Positions 10,333 through 21,579 of a stretch of DNA of 64,000 nt are shown here, in pieces; positions within the stretch are counted from its first letter, which is position 1; every line of letters begins with the position of its first letter. A program made the position numbers and the translations under genes. A model generated the notes under the pieces. It ran no database searches. It saw only the letters and a program-made list of their open reading frames with translations, and had not been told where the DNA came from. The stretch comes from Acholoe squamosa (taxonomy: Eukaryota; Annelida; Polychaeta; Phyllodocida; Polynoidae). The stretch spans positions 22,584,061 through 22,648,060 of the forward strand of contig OX439050.1 in the NCBI GenBank assembly GCA_949317995.1, written 5' to 3'.

Positions 10333-10400
10333 CCCTGTGGTGCACTGCATAGGGAGTTGGATTTGGGATCCGAGACTGCAGGTTCGACCCCTACCCTGGC
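10333..10400 (+). mobile_element. tRNA-like sequence with good B-box
   Basis: CCTGTGGTGCACTGCATAGGG fits an A-box region, and GCAGGTTCGACCCCT 50 bp later fits the B-box (GGTTCGANNCC). Acceptor-stem pairing is poor, which favours a tRNA-derived SINE fragment over a gene. Confidence 0.5.
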
Positions 10401-10958
10401 AATGAAAAATTTCATAGGTTTTAACATGTAACGTATGACATGTAAGGACATGTAAGGAGGCATGTTATCCATAGATAACATGCTTACTTACATGGATAAC
10501 ATGCCTGCTTACATGCATAACATGCCTCCTTACAAAAGTCATGATGTATGCATCATGGTGTGCAATATAGGTATGTGCATAGGAAAATCCAGAAAAAGCA
10601 CCCAAAATCACAGAAGTCGTGTAATAAAACAGTATAAATCATTTAGATATAGCTGTATGATATCCCCCATGTTGGCTACACACCAGACTGTCCCTAATGC
10701 ACTATAGTACTCACTATGAAGGCATTGTAGCGTAAACACAATGTACAGTCATATACTTTTAGTACAGTTAGTATGAGGTGCCAAATATACAGAAATGACA
10801 CTATTGATGATGTAATGCCTCCAGAATTGATAACCTGTCCCATAATAGAGGTTAAGTAATTGTCATGCCACACTTTCTATTATACATAGGTAGGTCAGAT
10901 GGGGTCACAATGTTAATAAATGAAAATAATCATAGTTGAACATTTTATTGGGGATTTT
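10401..10958. other. Intronic sequence with short CATGTAAGGA/ATAACATGC direct repeats
   Basis: Around 10425-10535, ACATG(T/C)(A)AGGA and ATAACATGCCT recur several times as a short degenerate tandem block. The rest is unremarkable. Confidence 0.5.
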
Positions 10959-11244
10959 AGGGAGTAATCATTTTTTTAACAGGGGGTGGTGGGTTTGCAC
11001 GCAGACGCACAGAAAAAATCTGGGCCCCCCCTCTTGAGGGGTCAAAAATCGCATGCAAATGTGCCCTTTTAACCTATTGTAATGAGTGGGCTTTTTCCCT
11101 GAAAACAGGTGAAATCATTTTGAGCCACTGGTCAAGCGTTCTATAAAATTCTGACCCCCCGATCAAGGGGCCTAAAAGATCTAGACCCCTCCCCTCAAAC
11201 CCACCAGCCCCCTCCCCCCATTGTTAAAAAATGATCACTCCTTT
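10959..11244. mobile_element. AGGGAGTGATCATTTTTTAAC-ended MITE, copy 1
   Basis: Inverted ends AGGGAGTAATCATTTTTTTA and AAAAAATGATCACTCCTTT are followed inward by GGGGGTGGTGGGTTTG / CAAACCCACCAGCCCC. No coding capacity. The intact reference for this family is this copy; 29444-29993 is a copy with an insertion and 55981-56171 a shorter relative. Confidence 0.8.
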
Positions 11245-11567
11245 ATTACATCAAAATTTTTGGGAATCGTTTTTGACTTTTCAACGTTTCAACACCTTTT
11301 AGTCGTCTTCTTTAGGCAGGGTTAATAAATATAGTGCTTGATTTAGAGTTTACTTACATACAAGTCACACCTTCGGTTCTGAATAAGGTTATATGAAAGC
11401 ATTACATTTCCTACTTAAACTGTGGGTGGAGAGTGAAAGCCCTTTGTCACGTGACCTCACACTGACCAGCTCACGCGTCACCATTTGTACAAGTAAGCAC
11501 CACAAAGAGTAGCTCCCCTCAAACAATGCCTCTAGAACTTGTATTGGTACTTTTATGTGTGGCTGAC

Positions 11568-11745
11568 CAGGGGAGGATACAGAAGGGGCGGTCTAGGGGG
11601 GCCACAGCCAAGAAAATTTGGTCAAGGGGGGGCCACAAGCAGGTTTTCGAGCCACGTTTCCTATAGTTAAGAATCATAGCCTGGCCCAGTTTCAGGGGAT
11701 CTAGGGGGGAGTGCCCCTTCGCCCCCCCCCCTAAATCCGCCCCTG
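11568..11745. mobile_element. hAT-like MITE with G-rich interior
   Basis: It begins CAGGGGAGGATACAG and ends CTAAATCCGCCCCTG, with GGGGGGGCCACA blocks and a C-run inside. It is related by its ends to 442-595 and 650-769. Confidence 0.65.
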
Positions 11746-12840
11746 CTGTAGAAACCCCCTGAATTTACATTTTCTAATTTACTAGTCTTTAGTGGTAAAA
11801 TGTGCTCGACATGAATGAAAAAAAAAACTTGCCTAGCATGAAAGCCACCGAGTTTCTTCTTTCATTTACTGTGAATATTTCAATAAATGTAAATTAGATG
11901 ATTTTTGGCTAAACTACAGCAATTCTTCGTGTAAATTCAAGACAAAGAAATTAATTTTAGGTTCTCAACTTGCCGCACCGAGCTATAACAGCCTCTTTAG
12001 AATATTCACTAAGTTCTTTATCTAGATTTCCTCATGCAATGATGTCGTAGAATGATGAAAAATGTTTTAAGTGAGATATGGATTTTGGCTTAATTGGTGA
12101 AAATCCACATGAGACTAGGATCTGCCGAGAAAATATGGATTAGTGCCATCTTTTCCATGATTGTGTTCAGCAATGAAATGATCTGCCTCAGGAGACTCTT
12201 CTGTGCAGTTGGACCATTAATATTACAATAACCTTGTACAGGATACTGTTGGTTCGACTTGAAGAACTCAAATCGTACGCCCAAATCGTACAGTGTTAAG
12301 AAATGCCACCCTGGTGCATAGGGTGAGAGTGACATTCAGTCACTAAGACAGTAACAGTAAGTGCATGTATGTGGGTGCCTGCAGTGCCTGCACTCTACTT
12401 GTGTACTCACCCTCACTAAATGTCCTCTGTAGATCTCATGTACATAGTCAAGTACTTCAGTGTATTCCATTTTACTTGTATACATTTGTAATGATAGGAC
12501 TTAGCCAGGCATTTATCATTCCCTCAACAATGAGGATGAACTTCCATGTTAAAATAGTGGTAGTGTGTTGTACTCCCATTTGTCTTGTGGTCAATGGTTA
12601 TTTCTTTTTACCAGAAAATCGTTACTTCTCCATGCAACTTTTTGTTTTCTTTCTTTCTTTCTTTCTTTCTTTTGAATTGTTTGTTCTTTTACACATTGTA
12701 TAAAAGGGAAATTGCTGAAACAGAACCGAGTGTGGTCTCTGGTCTTTGTTATATCCTCCCCAGTGCTTGCCTTGATGAGGACAGGTCAGAACTAACACTG
12801 TTATATAGTTGCATGTCCTAATAGATTTAGACTACACTGT
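11746..12840. other. Intronic sequence; only a (CTTT)n run recognised
   Basis: A (CTTT)n microsatellite lies at about 12644-12672. The open frames at 12090-12335 (minus) and 12365-12821 (plus) show no conserved motif, and the latter span the microsatellite. Confidence 0.5.
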
Positions 12841-12861
12841 CTTATGTATGTATATAAGACA

Positions 12862-12873
12862 GTGTGTGTGTAT

Positions 12874-12935
<62 letters not shown>
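12862..12935. repeat. (TA)n/(TG)n microsatellite
   Basis: A short TG run followed by about 65 bp of TA with few interruptions. Confidence 0.95.
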
Positions 12936-12937
<2 letters not shown>

Positions 12938-13041
12938 GTCATTCCAAGATTTTACTGGACATGTGGTTCCTTGGGCATATAATAGCAAGGGAAATACCTC
13001 TACACCACCAATAATATTTTAATTCCTTAGTGGGGGGTCAT

Positions 13042-13236
13042 GATGAGGCGTGAGTGACCATCCAGACCCTCACAACAGAGCACAATTTTTATTATATAAA
13101 AATCTTATTATATACAATCAAGAGGTACCCTAGGGGGGCAACCTCCATAGAACTCTTTTTGATGTACTTCGAGAATTACCCAAGCCAGGTAGATAATAGT
13201 GATTTTCAATGCACACCAAATTCACTCACGCCTCAC
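13042..13236. mobile_element. MITE with TGAGGCGTGAGTGA termini, copy 1
   Basis: It is bounded by GATGAGGCGTGAGTGA and the inverse TTCACTCACGCCTCAC (13221-13236). It is the first of a cluster of nine such termini running to 15796. Confidence 0.6.
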
Positions 13237-13365
13237 AGAAGTAAATTTCATTACTACATACAGTTTCTGTACTCTATACTCACTTTTAGGCTGTATTTAT
13301 AATGTCTGAAAAAGAATTATGATCATATACTACCTGGTTGGGCTGTATGGGTGTCTCATCGCAAA

Positions 13366-14349
13366 GTGAGGTGTGAGTGAACCACAGCAGGAAAAACAGT
13401 GCGGGAACAGGAAGATGACTTCCTGTTCTCCGGCGGAAGTGGCCCACATCCGGGTCACAGCAAAATCAACTCAGAGGATCTCGTACGGAGCTTGAAGAAA
13501 AGTCCACGCAGAATTTCACTGCAAATTGTTCATCAACTACACATAAAAGTTAGGGAAATTTGATGAAATTGCCCCGAAATATTGTTAAAGATGTGTGTGG
13601 GTGTCCGTAGATCGCTTTTTGTGTACCAAAACGATGTGTAGAGGACGGTGAAAATATCTAGGATCACCGGGACTAGAACCCGGATCTCTGGCATGACATT
13701 TCAGCATGCTAACCATTACACCATGATCCCTTGCCTGATATTTCCACCTTCCAACTACACCTGGATCGGTATGATACACACAAGGGGAGCAGTGATTACC
13801 AGGTATCTGGCCCCTGAGGGGTCAATCTACCGGGCACAAGGATTTCTGGTCCCATACAGATGTATTTTAGGTGCTAGGGGGTAAAATGTGGCACTGGGAG
13901 ACACTTGGGATACGTCTTGGGCCATTTTGGATGCATCAGGGCAAGATTTTTTCTTTTGCAGAAAAGTGAGGCGTGAGTGAAAGATAGATTACCTGGCCAG
14001 ATTTTGCCTTCTTATGGTCCAATTCTTGTATCCTTGGGTCTAGATTGATGATAATTCCTTAGAATAGAGTCCCCTATGTGTGTAAGATGCATCTTTGGCC
14101 ATGTTTTTGTGTTTTGAGATGACCCCCCAATACGGGTCTGTACGGCGAAATTTTGGCCCGTCGTGAACTCTAAGGCCCTCTTACGGCTAAATTTGGCCTT
14201 TTTCCATGGTTTTCTGAGCTTATATTCCTTTTTCTACCATTATTTCTTCATTTTAGTGTGTTAACCCTCCTCTGGGATCAAAAACACAGCCATATGACCA
14301 CTTTTAGTGGTAGCGTTCACTCACGCCTCACACGTTCACTCACGCCTCA
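13366..14349. mobile_element. Nested MITE group with TGAGGCGTGAGTGA termini
   Basis: The left termini are at 13366-13381 and 13966-13981, and the right termini at 14316-14331 and 14335-14349, so a 366-bp element may sit inside a 984-bp one. The outer element also holds an ETS-like palindrome (ACAGGAAGATGACTTCCTGT, about 13407-13426), a CCGGCGGAAGTGG block, and the tRNA-like sequence at 13660-13730. Confidence 0.55.
13660..13730 (-). tRNA. tRNA-Asp(GTC)-like sequence, probably pseudogene or SINE head
   Basis: The 71-base minus-strand sequence fits a tRNA cloverleaf in most parts. Acceptor GGGATCA pairs with TGATCCT (one G-U), the T-arm is a perfect CCGGG/CCCGG, the A-box region is TGGTGTAATGGTTAGCA and the B-box is GGTTCTAGTCC. 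Position 33 is U and the loop ATGTCAT gives anticodon GTC, as in tRNA-Asp. The anticodon stem is damaged (CTGAA against GCCAG pairs only 3 of 5). A TTTT run follows 8-10 bases downstream and could terminate Pol III. The damaged stem, T replacing G in the T-loop and location inside a MITE argue for a pseudogene. Confidence 0.55.
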
Positions 14350-14727
14350 TGACAAGACAAGATGGCCACCCACTGGTCGTCATGTAGGTTTGAGGGAAAC
14401 TTTTTGTGCTTGGTATGTTAGATATGTCCTACCTCAATTATATTAACCAGGTGAGTTCAAATTTGCACAAAGCCCACACTACTCTAATACTATATTTCTT
14501 GAATTCACTCAATCCACATTTTCTGTATTTTGGGCAGGAATGGCACATCCAATGCACACAGCTCTATCATATTTTACCATGATATGCCCCTATGGTACCC
14601 CTAACTCACACAATTGTCAATGGTTAGATTCTGGATGATTTATTTTGAAAGAATTTTTATAGTGGTTGAAATTCTATGTTTCTGATATATACACAATGTA
14701 TGTGGTCACTAAAAATTTCCATAATAT

Positions 14728-14759
<32 letters not shown>

Positions 14760-14791
14760 TTATTGACCATCATTTTAAAGTATATATAGGA

Positions 14792-15437
14792 ACATGTGAG
14801 TTATTAAAAAATAATATTTGGTGTATGTTAAGATATTCTGTACCGCATGTCAAGCGCGCATTTGCAAGAAGTGTAGACATTTCATGAATTTATATTTTCA
14901 AAGTCATGGTGGACACTGAAGATGGGCCTTATGTGTGTATAAATGACTCTAGATAGGTAGTAAAACCTCATTTCTCATTGTGTGTTTGACCCCATTGATG
15001 ATGTACAGCTGAGGTATGGCCCTTCTCATATAGATTGATGAAATGTGAGGCGTGAGTGAACCATGTCCATTTTCATTTTTGGATGGTTAAAGTTAAAGTA
15101 TTAATAGGCCAACCTATCATCTTGTGTGGTGTTCCTATCATTTCTATTCCACAATAGACATATGTGAGTTATCAAAAAAGAGTATTTGGTGTATGTTAAG
15201 ATATTACTTTGTACCGCATGTCCAGCGTGTGTTTCGAGAAGTGTAGAAATTTTGTGAATTTATATCTTCTAAGTCATGGTGGACACTTAAGATGGACCTT
15301 TTATGTGTTTAAATGCCTCTAGATAGGTAGTACAACCTCTTAACTTATTGTCTTGGTGTATTTAATGGTATATTATTGTGTATTGCTGAGCTGTGGTCAT
15401 TCTCGTAAAGATTGATGAGATGTGAGGTGTGAGTGAA
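14792..15437. repeat. Direct duplication, period about 370 bp
   Basis: 14792-15060 and 15160-15437 share ordered blocks: TTTGGTGTATGTTAAGATATT, TGTACCGCATGTC, AAGTCATGGTGGACACT, CTCTAGATAGGTAGTA and AGATTGATGA. Both copies end in TGTGAGG(C/T)GTGAGTGAA. The copies are diverged by roughly a fifth in places, so the event is not recent. Confidence 0.8.
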
Positions 15438-15796
15438 TTTCGTTGAATATATTAGTCTAAATGCAGGCACTGAAGACACAGTACTGGTATTATATAGGAG
15501 GTAAACTGCCATTGTTATATAAAGTACACATATCGGAGACAATGGAGAGCTATTATCATGATTGTATAAGTGTTTATTACTGAGCTAGGCTGAAATTAGA
15601 GAAATAATTCCTAATTTTTTGGCATTTCCAAAATTTTCACCGACGCATAATTTCAAGAGTTTCAAATTCTTACTCTAACTTTTTGATATACAAAAGGATA
15701 TATATTGTACCAGTTTGTACACAGAATTTTGTGCAGCTAGACCTATATTTAGTAGTTATAATCATGCTGCAACTGTTTCTGTTCACTCACGCCTCA
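15422..15796. mobile_element. MITE with TGAGGCGTGAGTGA termini, last copy
   Basis: The left terminus GTGAGGTGTGAGTGAA (15422-15437) pairs with the right TTCACTCACGCCTCA (15782-15796), giving a 375-bp element, close in length to the 366-bp element at 13966-14331. The interior shows no open frame. Confidence 0.6.
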
Positions 15797-15904
15797 TGTT
15801 TTTAGAAGGTTTTACGGCATCTGTGATAAAAACTGACATGTTAGGAGTTTGATCCTTGTTAATTCCAGACCCAGGACCCCCATGTCCGGTAAATCTTGGA
15901 ATGA

Positions 15905-15907
<3 letters not shown>

Positions 15908-15970
<63 letters not shown>
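15908..15970. repeat. (TA)n microsatellite
   Basis: About 62 bp of TA. It directly abuts the left end of the MITE at 15971. Confidence 0.95.
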
Positions 15971-15974
<4 letters not shown>

Positions 15975-16180
15975 CTGTTGTGGCCGTTTAAGCATCTGGG
16001 CTTTTATTGATTTCAATACCTCTGTACCGGTACCCCCCCCCCCCGGCCCTTAGTTGAGACACTTATTTGAATACTGTTTTTGGTGCTTATGATTGTTTTC
16101 AATAGCTCGGTACCCCGGGCTCTTATTTGAGACCAGCGCTTATCTGACACCCCGGTGCTTAAACGGGCCATTACAGTATA
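15971..16180. mobile_element. TACTGTAATGGCCCGTTTAAGCACC-type MITE, copy 2
   Basis: The left end TTACTGTTGTGGCCGTTTAAGCATC is inverted with the right end GGTGCTTAAACGGGCCATTACAGTA. Each half contains a TTTCAATA(C/G)CTC(T/G)GTACC block followed by CTTA(G/T)TTGAGAC, showing an internal duplication. Fragments of the same family lie at 53190-53410 and perhaps 53961-54100. Confidence 0.75.
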
Positions 16181-16249
16181 CCATTTGTCATTGTGATGCA
16201 TGTATGGGAGATTCACCAGAGCTACATTAAGTGAAGCATTGTGCTGACC

Positions 16250-16476
16250 TTAACTTTCTAAGGGCAAAAGTGATGCAGCAATGGCAAGTAGGAGTAACAA
16301 GGACCCTCCGGGAGTATATTATGTATTTATCCCGTAGGTTCAGCATAATGCTCCAATGAAGAGCTGTCGAGCAGTCTCGCCAGCTGTCGAGCAGTCTCGC
16401 CAGCACTTCATTCGTACATTATGACGACCAATTAGCATGAGGCACTCTTGCATCAGTGGCCCATAAAGGGTTAAGG
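16250..16476. mobile_element. Foldback MITE (GGCCGCTGATGCA family), copy 2
   Basis: A more decayed copy ending GGCCCATAAAGGGTTAAGG. It carries a perfect 20-bp tandem duplication, 16363-16382 and 16383-16402. Confidence 0.65.
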
Positions 16477-17299
16477 AATCATGATGCAGTCCTCAAGGGG
16501 TTAATCTTACACCCCACCTACTACTCCTGTACAAGAGATCCAGTCTCCATGGTGACCAATGAGGTCACGAGGCCCCAAGAATGCACCAGGTGACCTCTAG
16601 CAAAGCTACGAGATCAAAGAATGGATGACAAGGCTAATTAGTGGGTTTAGAGTGCCGAGCCAGCATTTTAGCTCGCACGCCATTGGTCGATGTAAGCTGT
16701 CATCTCATTGGCTCCTGATACAAGGGAACAGGGCCATCTTTACTGACGAGCTTTGTACGGAGCTATGGGAGGCTGAGTGAATTCAAGATTATTTTCTTTT
16801 TGTATTTTTAGTATCATTTAGTATTTATCTATTGGCCTATGATTGGCCTATGATGAGTTGGCCTTTGGCCTCCTGGTCATATTTTCTTCTAGTGAACCTC
16901 TGTGGGTACTCTAAGACATGTATCATTGAAACAATGTCAGGCTTGCCACTATACAAACTAGATGTATTTCCTGCAAGAGTTATGACACTCCTGTCCATAC
17001 AAAAATCGGTGTTTGCAGCAATTGACGTCATGCCTATAGCAGAACCTCATATAAAGAGATTCGCCCAGTCGTACCTTGGCCATTCTGTGTACTTACATCT
17101 GCGTGGTACCTCCTGAAGCTGATGACTACTCAAATCTTGATGGAGAAAGGAAGCTCCATATGACAAGAAATCGTTCTGGATATGCTACCTGTGTGTCCTG
17201 GCAGAAGCAGAGACACTACACTGCCTCTAAGGTCCCAGTTCAATATCAGTTGAATCATATATTAAAGCAAACCGGGACAGATACGTAGCTTTAGCTCTA
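16477..17299. other. Intronic sequence; overlapping open frames of no known family
   Basis: A 94-residue + frame (16832-17116) and an opposed frame cover 16832-17116 without recognisable domain, codon bias or splice context. A single CRE-like TGACGTCA lies at 17023-17030. Confidence 0.45.
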
Positions 17300-17516
17300 C
17301 CCCGTAAAAAAATGTTTTCAAAATAATGGCAAAAATCCTCGTCCATTGCAAAGTTGCCAGAGATCCGTCATTACTTTTATGGAGATTTATTGTACCACCG
17401 TACTGCCGTCTGGGGCTTCATTGTAAAACTACACTACTTCATTGCAATATGATTACGGTGGTTTACTCTTCAGTTTTACGAGAACTGGTGCTTTCAACAG
17501 TTATTTTTATAGTGTA
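17300..17516. repeat. ACACTGTAAAA-ended dispersed repeat, copy 2
   Basis: It runs from CCGTAAAAAAATG to TTTTTATAGTGTAGG, with interior blocks matching 4231-4382 (ATGGAGATTTATTGTACCAC, ACTGCCGTCTGGGGCTTCATT). Confidence 0.55.
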
Positions 17517-18618
17517 GGACGTGTACTTCAAATGGTTGGTTGACTGGGCATTACTAACTTATTCTTAATCTGTGATACCAGATACAATTGTTATCACCAA
17601 AAGGAAATGACATGCCCATAGGAGGGGTGCGGCTGATACAACCGTCTAGTATGATTGTGATAGATCTTCTTACTGAATGGTCAAACTATGAAAGTTAACA
17701 TTTTCATCGTATTTCAGGCATTTTGAGTTCATTGCCAAAATAGAATGGAGGTGCTTTTTACAGGAACCTTTCCTAGTGATTCCAGGGAGTTTGGTTTTTA
17801 GATAGCTCTGAATCCGACCATTTGCCACCTAAAATGTTTCCCAATATTTCTTCTCTTTTTCTTTTGGTATTCTAATGACACTAAATGCAGTTGATCGACT
17901 AATGTAACATCACCAAAATTTGCTACTGTTATGACAGTAATTTCGCTGGTTTATTTGACTAAATTTGCCTAATTACAAATACATCTTATTTTCTATTTTA
18001 CTTGGGCATACTTTGCACTGCACCACAATTGGCTTATCAAATATCACAGTGAACATGTATATTCAGGGAGGTAACCAGTGACATTAAGCTGTAATACTTA
18101 GGGAGAGTAGTAAATCTCCGACCACTATCACTACCACCGTCTAACGGCGACAGTCGGTAACACCCTCCTCTCTTTACAAAAAGCGGATAATGTCTATAGA
18201 TGAAAATTGCTGACTGAGTAAAGAGACGCGCGTTCACATCGATCCCTCCCAGAGCTCTAACAGGTTGTACCGAGCGACCTGGGACGGTCTAACCTGGAAA
18301 AGACCACTCCCTGATAGGGGTGGGAGGTAGGATACTGTTAGAATCAGGAAGAGTCCACTTTATCAGAGGAGGTTCTCAAGTTATTACCCAGCATTTGATA
18401 AAATTGTATGAAAGACGGACAGACATGGGAATTATTCAGTTTATCAGGTGTTTTTTTTTTCTTGTTCTTTTTGTCCAATAACAAAAGCTAGGATAAAACG
18501 AGTGATTTTCGTCTATTAAGATCCATTGTCACATTGATCAAATATGGATTGTGGACATTGCCATGCGGGATGCCATGTCATCAAACATGACACTAGGCCA
18601 CACTATGAACATTACTAA
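17517..18618. other. Intronic sequence, no feature recognised
   Basis: AT-rich, with a slightly GC-richer patch at 18100-18330. Nothing assignable. Confidence 0.5.
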
Positions 18619-19902
18619 TACCGTAAGACCTATACCGTATGAGCCGCGGTTATTAGACCTTTTCAGATCCCTGGTGCGGCTTATATGTCCATCCAGAATT
18701 TAGGGTGAGGCTTACATATCGGGTTTTACTTATATAGACATAACTAAGAAATCGGCACCATTTCGACCCCTGGCACGGCTTATATGCTGGTTGCGGCTTA
18801 TATGCTGGTTGCGGCTTATATGCTGGTTGCGGCTTACATGCTGGGTGCGGCTTATATGGTGGGTGCGGCTTACATGCTGGGTGCGGCTTACATGCTGGGT
18901 GCGGCTTACATGCTGGGTGCGGCTTACATGCTGGTTGCAGCTTACATGCTGGGTGTGGCTTATATGCTGGTTGTGGCTAACATGCTGGGTGCGGCTTACA
19001 TGCTGGGTGCGGCTTACATGCTGGGTGCAGCTTACATGCTGGGTGTGGCTTACATGCTGGGTGCGGCTTACATGATGGGTGCGGCTTATACACGGGTGTG
19101 GCTAACATGCTGGGTGTGGCTTACATGCTGGGTGCGGCTTATATGCTGGGTGCGGCTTATACATGGGTGTGGCTTACATGCTGGGTGCGGCTTATATGCT
19201 GGTTGCGGCTTACATGCTGGGTGTGGCTTATATGCTGGTTGTGGCTAACATGCTGGGTGCGGCTTACATGCTGGGTGCGGCTTACATGCTGGGTGCGGCT
19301 TACATGCTGGGTGTGGCTTATACACGGGTGTGGCTTACATGATGGGTGCGGCTTATACACGGGTGTGGCTTACATGATGGGTGTGGCTTATATGCTGGGT
19401 GCGGCTTATATGCTGGGTGCGGCTTATACATGGGTGTGGCTTACATGCTGGGTGCGGCTTATATGCTGGTTGCGGCTTATACACAAGTGTGGCTTACATG
19501 CTGGGTGTGGCTTATACATGGGTGTGGCTTACATGCTGGGTGCGGCTTATACAAGGGTGTGGCTTACATGCTGGGTGCGGCTTATATGCTGGGTGCGGCT
19601 TATATGCTGGGTGCGGCTTATATGCTGGGTGCGGCTTATATGCTGGGTGCGGCTTATACAAGGGTGTGGCTTACATGCTGGGTGCGGCTTATTTGCTGGT
19701 TGCGGCTTATACACGGGTGTGGCTTTCATGCTGGGTGTGGCTTATACACGGGTGTGGCTTACATGCTGGGTGCGGCTTATATGCTGGGGGCGGCTTATAT
19801 GTTGGGTGCGGCTTATACACGGGTGTGGCTTACATGTTGGGTGCTGCTTATATGCATGTGCAGCTTATACACGGGTGCGGCTTATACACAGACTTTACAG
19901 TA
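18619..19902. mobile_element. TACCGTAAGAC-ended element containing an expanded 18-bp array
   Basis: The left end reads TACCGTAAGACCTATACCGTATGAGCCGC. The inverse of the right end reads TACTGTAAAGTCTGTGTATAAGCCGC. These align over about 28 bp and place the GCGGCTTAYATGC array between two inverted termini. The GCGGCTTATAT word also occurs in the termini of related elements at 40427-40726 and in the stretch at 18695-18790, which recurs at 20632-20780. Confidence 0.6.
18780..19890. repeat. 18-bp minisatellite, GCGGCTTACATGCTGGGT, about 60 units
   Basis: Tandem units of 18 bp with C/T variants (GTGGCTTACATG) interspersed with a second type, GCGGCTTATACACGGGTGTG. The unit is a multiple of 3 without stops, so frames reading MLGAAY, CGLYAG or LTCWVR are open for up to 327 codons. 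The same DNA is open in all three frames and in parts of the reverse strand, which is the mark of a stop-free repeat, not of selection on one protein. Confidence 0.97.
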
Positions 19903-20071
19903 GTCTATGCTTCGTTAATACCCCCTCCCTCTATTGTGGGCATCAGGTAGCGTCTGGAACGTTCACTAAGAAGAAGAGAGTGGCGGAAGGGAGTGACAGC
20001 TTTGATGACAGTAATGAGAATAGCAAAAACATTAAATGTTTGCCAATTAATTCCTATATCAGTGTGTTCTC

Positions 20072-20162
20072 AGCCATATAATGGCTTCGTGGGATACGCC
20101 AATCCCACCTCAGGGAATACGATGTAAAAATATCCCATGGTCGTGGACATTTCCTTATATAT
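20072..20162. repeat. Diverged half-copy of the GGTGGTGCTGCCATATTCC foldback
   Basis: ATGGCTTCGTGGGATACGCCAATCCCACCTCAGGGAATACGATG, then AAAAATATCCCATGGT and GTGGACATTTCCTTAT, matches in order the right arm of the element at 46311-46514. Confidence 0.65.
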
Positions 20163-21430
20163 TCAGTCAGGTTCATCCAACGGATTCGTGCTGTTGATTA
20201 CTTGGCCCAATGTATCGCATCCTTTGCTTAAACATGTACACCAAGCCATTGAAAAACAATGCTGTTATAAAGGTGTGTGAATAATTGGATCTTAATTATA
20301 CAGCCTCATAATTATAAAATGTTTAGTTTTTTTTTTCTAAATGCAATGCTTGGCAGACATTACAGAGATAGTGTCAGTAAAGGCATACCTAATTGGAGAT
20401 AGAGCATTTAGTTTAAAAAAGAAAAGAGATATATGCTATTGAAATAATATGATGGTGAATTCATGCAAAATGAACAAACTCTTTCAATTCACAGAATCTG
20501 TCGTTTTCCAGACTAACCTTTGTTTTGTTTTTGTTAAAAATGATGAAAGTTCATTCTCCATTGAAAAGACTTGATATGCTATCTTAAACAATTATGGTTA
20601 TGGCAAGATTAGTTAAGAATTGAGAAGTAAAGCCTTCCCGAGCTCAGGGTGAGACTTATATGCAGGGTTTTATATATAATGTATAGACTGTAGTAAGGAA
20701 TAAGGGCAATTTCAGACCCTTACTGCGAATACATTGTGTGACTTCCTCACAAACTCAGAGTGTGGCTTACACGCGGGGTCATGTCTCTTTTCATTCAAAA
20801 CACTCATCTACACATCACTGCCATTGGTCTGACAGTGATGGGGGAGGGTGGGGGAGGGGGCAGGTAGAGTGTAGCTTTAGTAGAGTAGTACAGAGGCCTA
20901 GGGTTAGTGGTAATCTCATTTGAGGAGGGGATGGCCCTCATCTATTCCACGGTAAAAAATTTAAGTCATTCAACAGCTCTTGTAGAGAGTTATCTCTCAT
21001 TCAAGGACCGCAGCTTTAGAGCTTTCCACACAGTCATATTTCATTTTTGCTCCTTAGCTTGCCCTCCCCCCCTTTATGCTAGTTTTTTCAGGTTCACGAT
21101 GGATCAAAGTTTGATGGTGATGTAATGGTGATGCCATTACAGGTCTGTATTATCAATTGGAGTGCTATGACTGCTCTGTCAACTCTACTATGATCATTAC
21201 ATAATGGCCCTTTGTAGAGAGGTGTATCTTACCATAACATGATACTCTATTTTTCAAGGTGTCATTTGTGAGTTAAAATCTCCAGTAACATCGGGATAAA
21301 TCAGAGTTATGTACTTAGTATTGTACAGGTTGATATGTTCTGCTATCTCTTACCTGTCTCACAAACTCTTACCCCCCCCCCAACACACACACACAAGTAC
21401 CTCACCTGCACATCCTCCCCTCCTCCCCTT
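20163..21430. other. Intronic sequence with one copy of a GTGRGRCTTATATGC repeat
   Basis: 20632-20780 resembles 18695-18790 (CTCAGGGTGAGACTTATATGCAGGGTTTT...AGACCCTTACTG). Otherwise unremarkable. Confidence 0.5.
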
Positions 21431-21486
21431 AACCCTTTAAGCTTTAAGAGACTGCTCGCCAGCACTTCACTGGAGCATCATGCCAA

Positions 21487-21579
<93 letters not shown>

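Noticed and set aside
16832..17116. 94-residue frame as a possible small gene
   Set aside because: No recognisable domain, an overlapping opposite frame of similar quality, no supporting splice or promoter context.
18784..20081. Open frames up to 327 codons with MLGAAY/CGLYAG repeats
   Set aside because: The 18-bp array is open in all three forward frames and partly in reverse; there is no start context or splice site, and no non-repeat conserved domain is attached.
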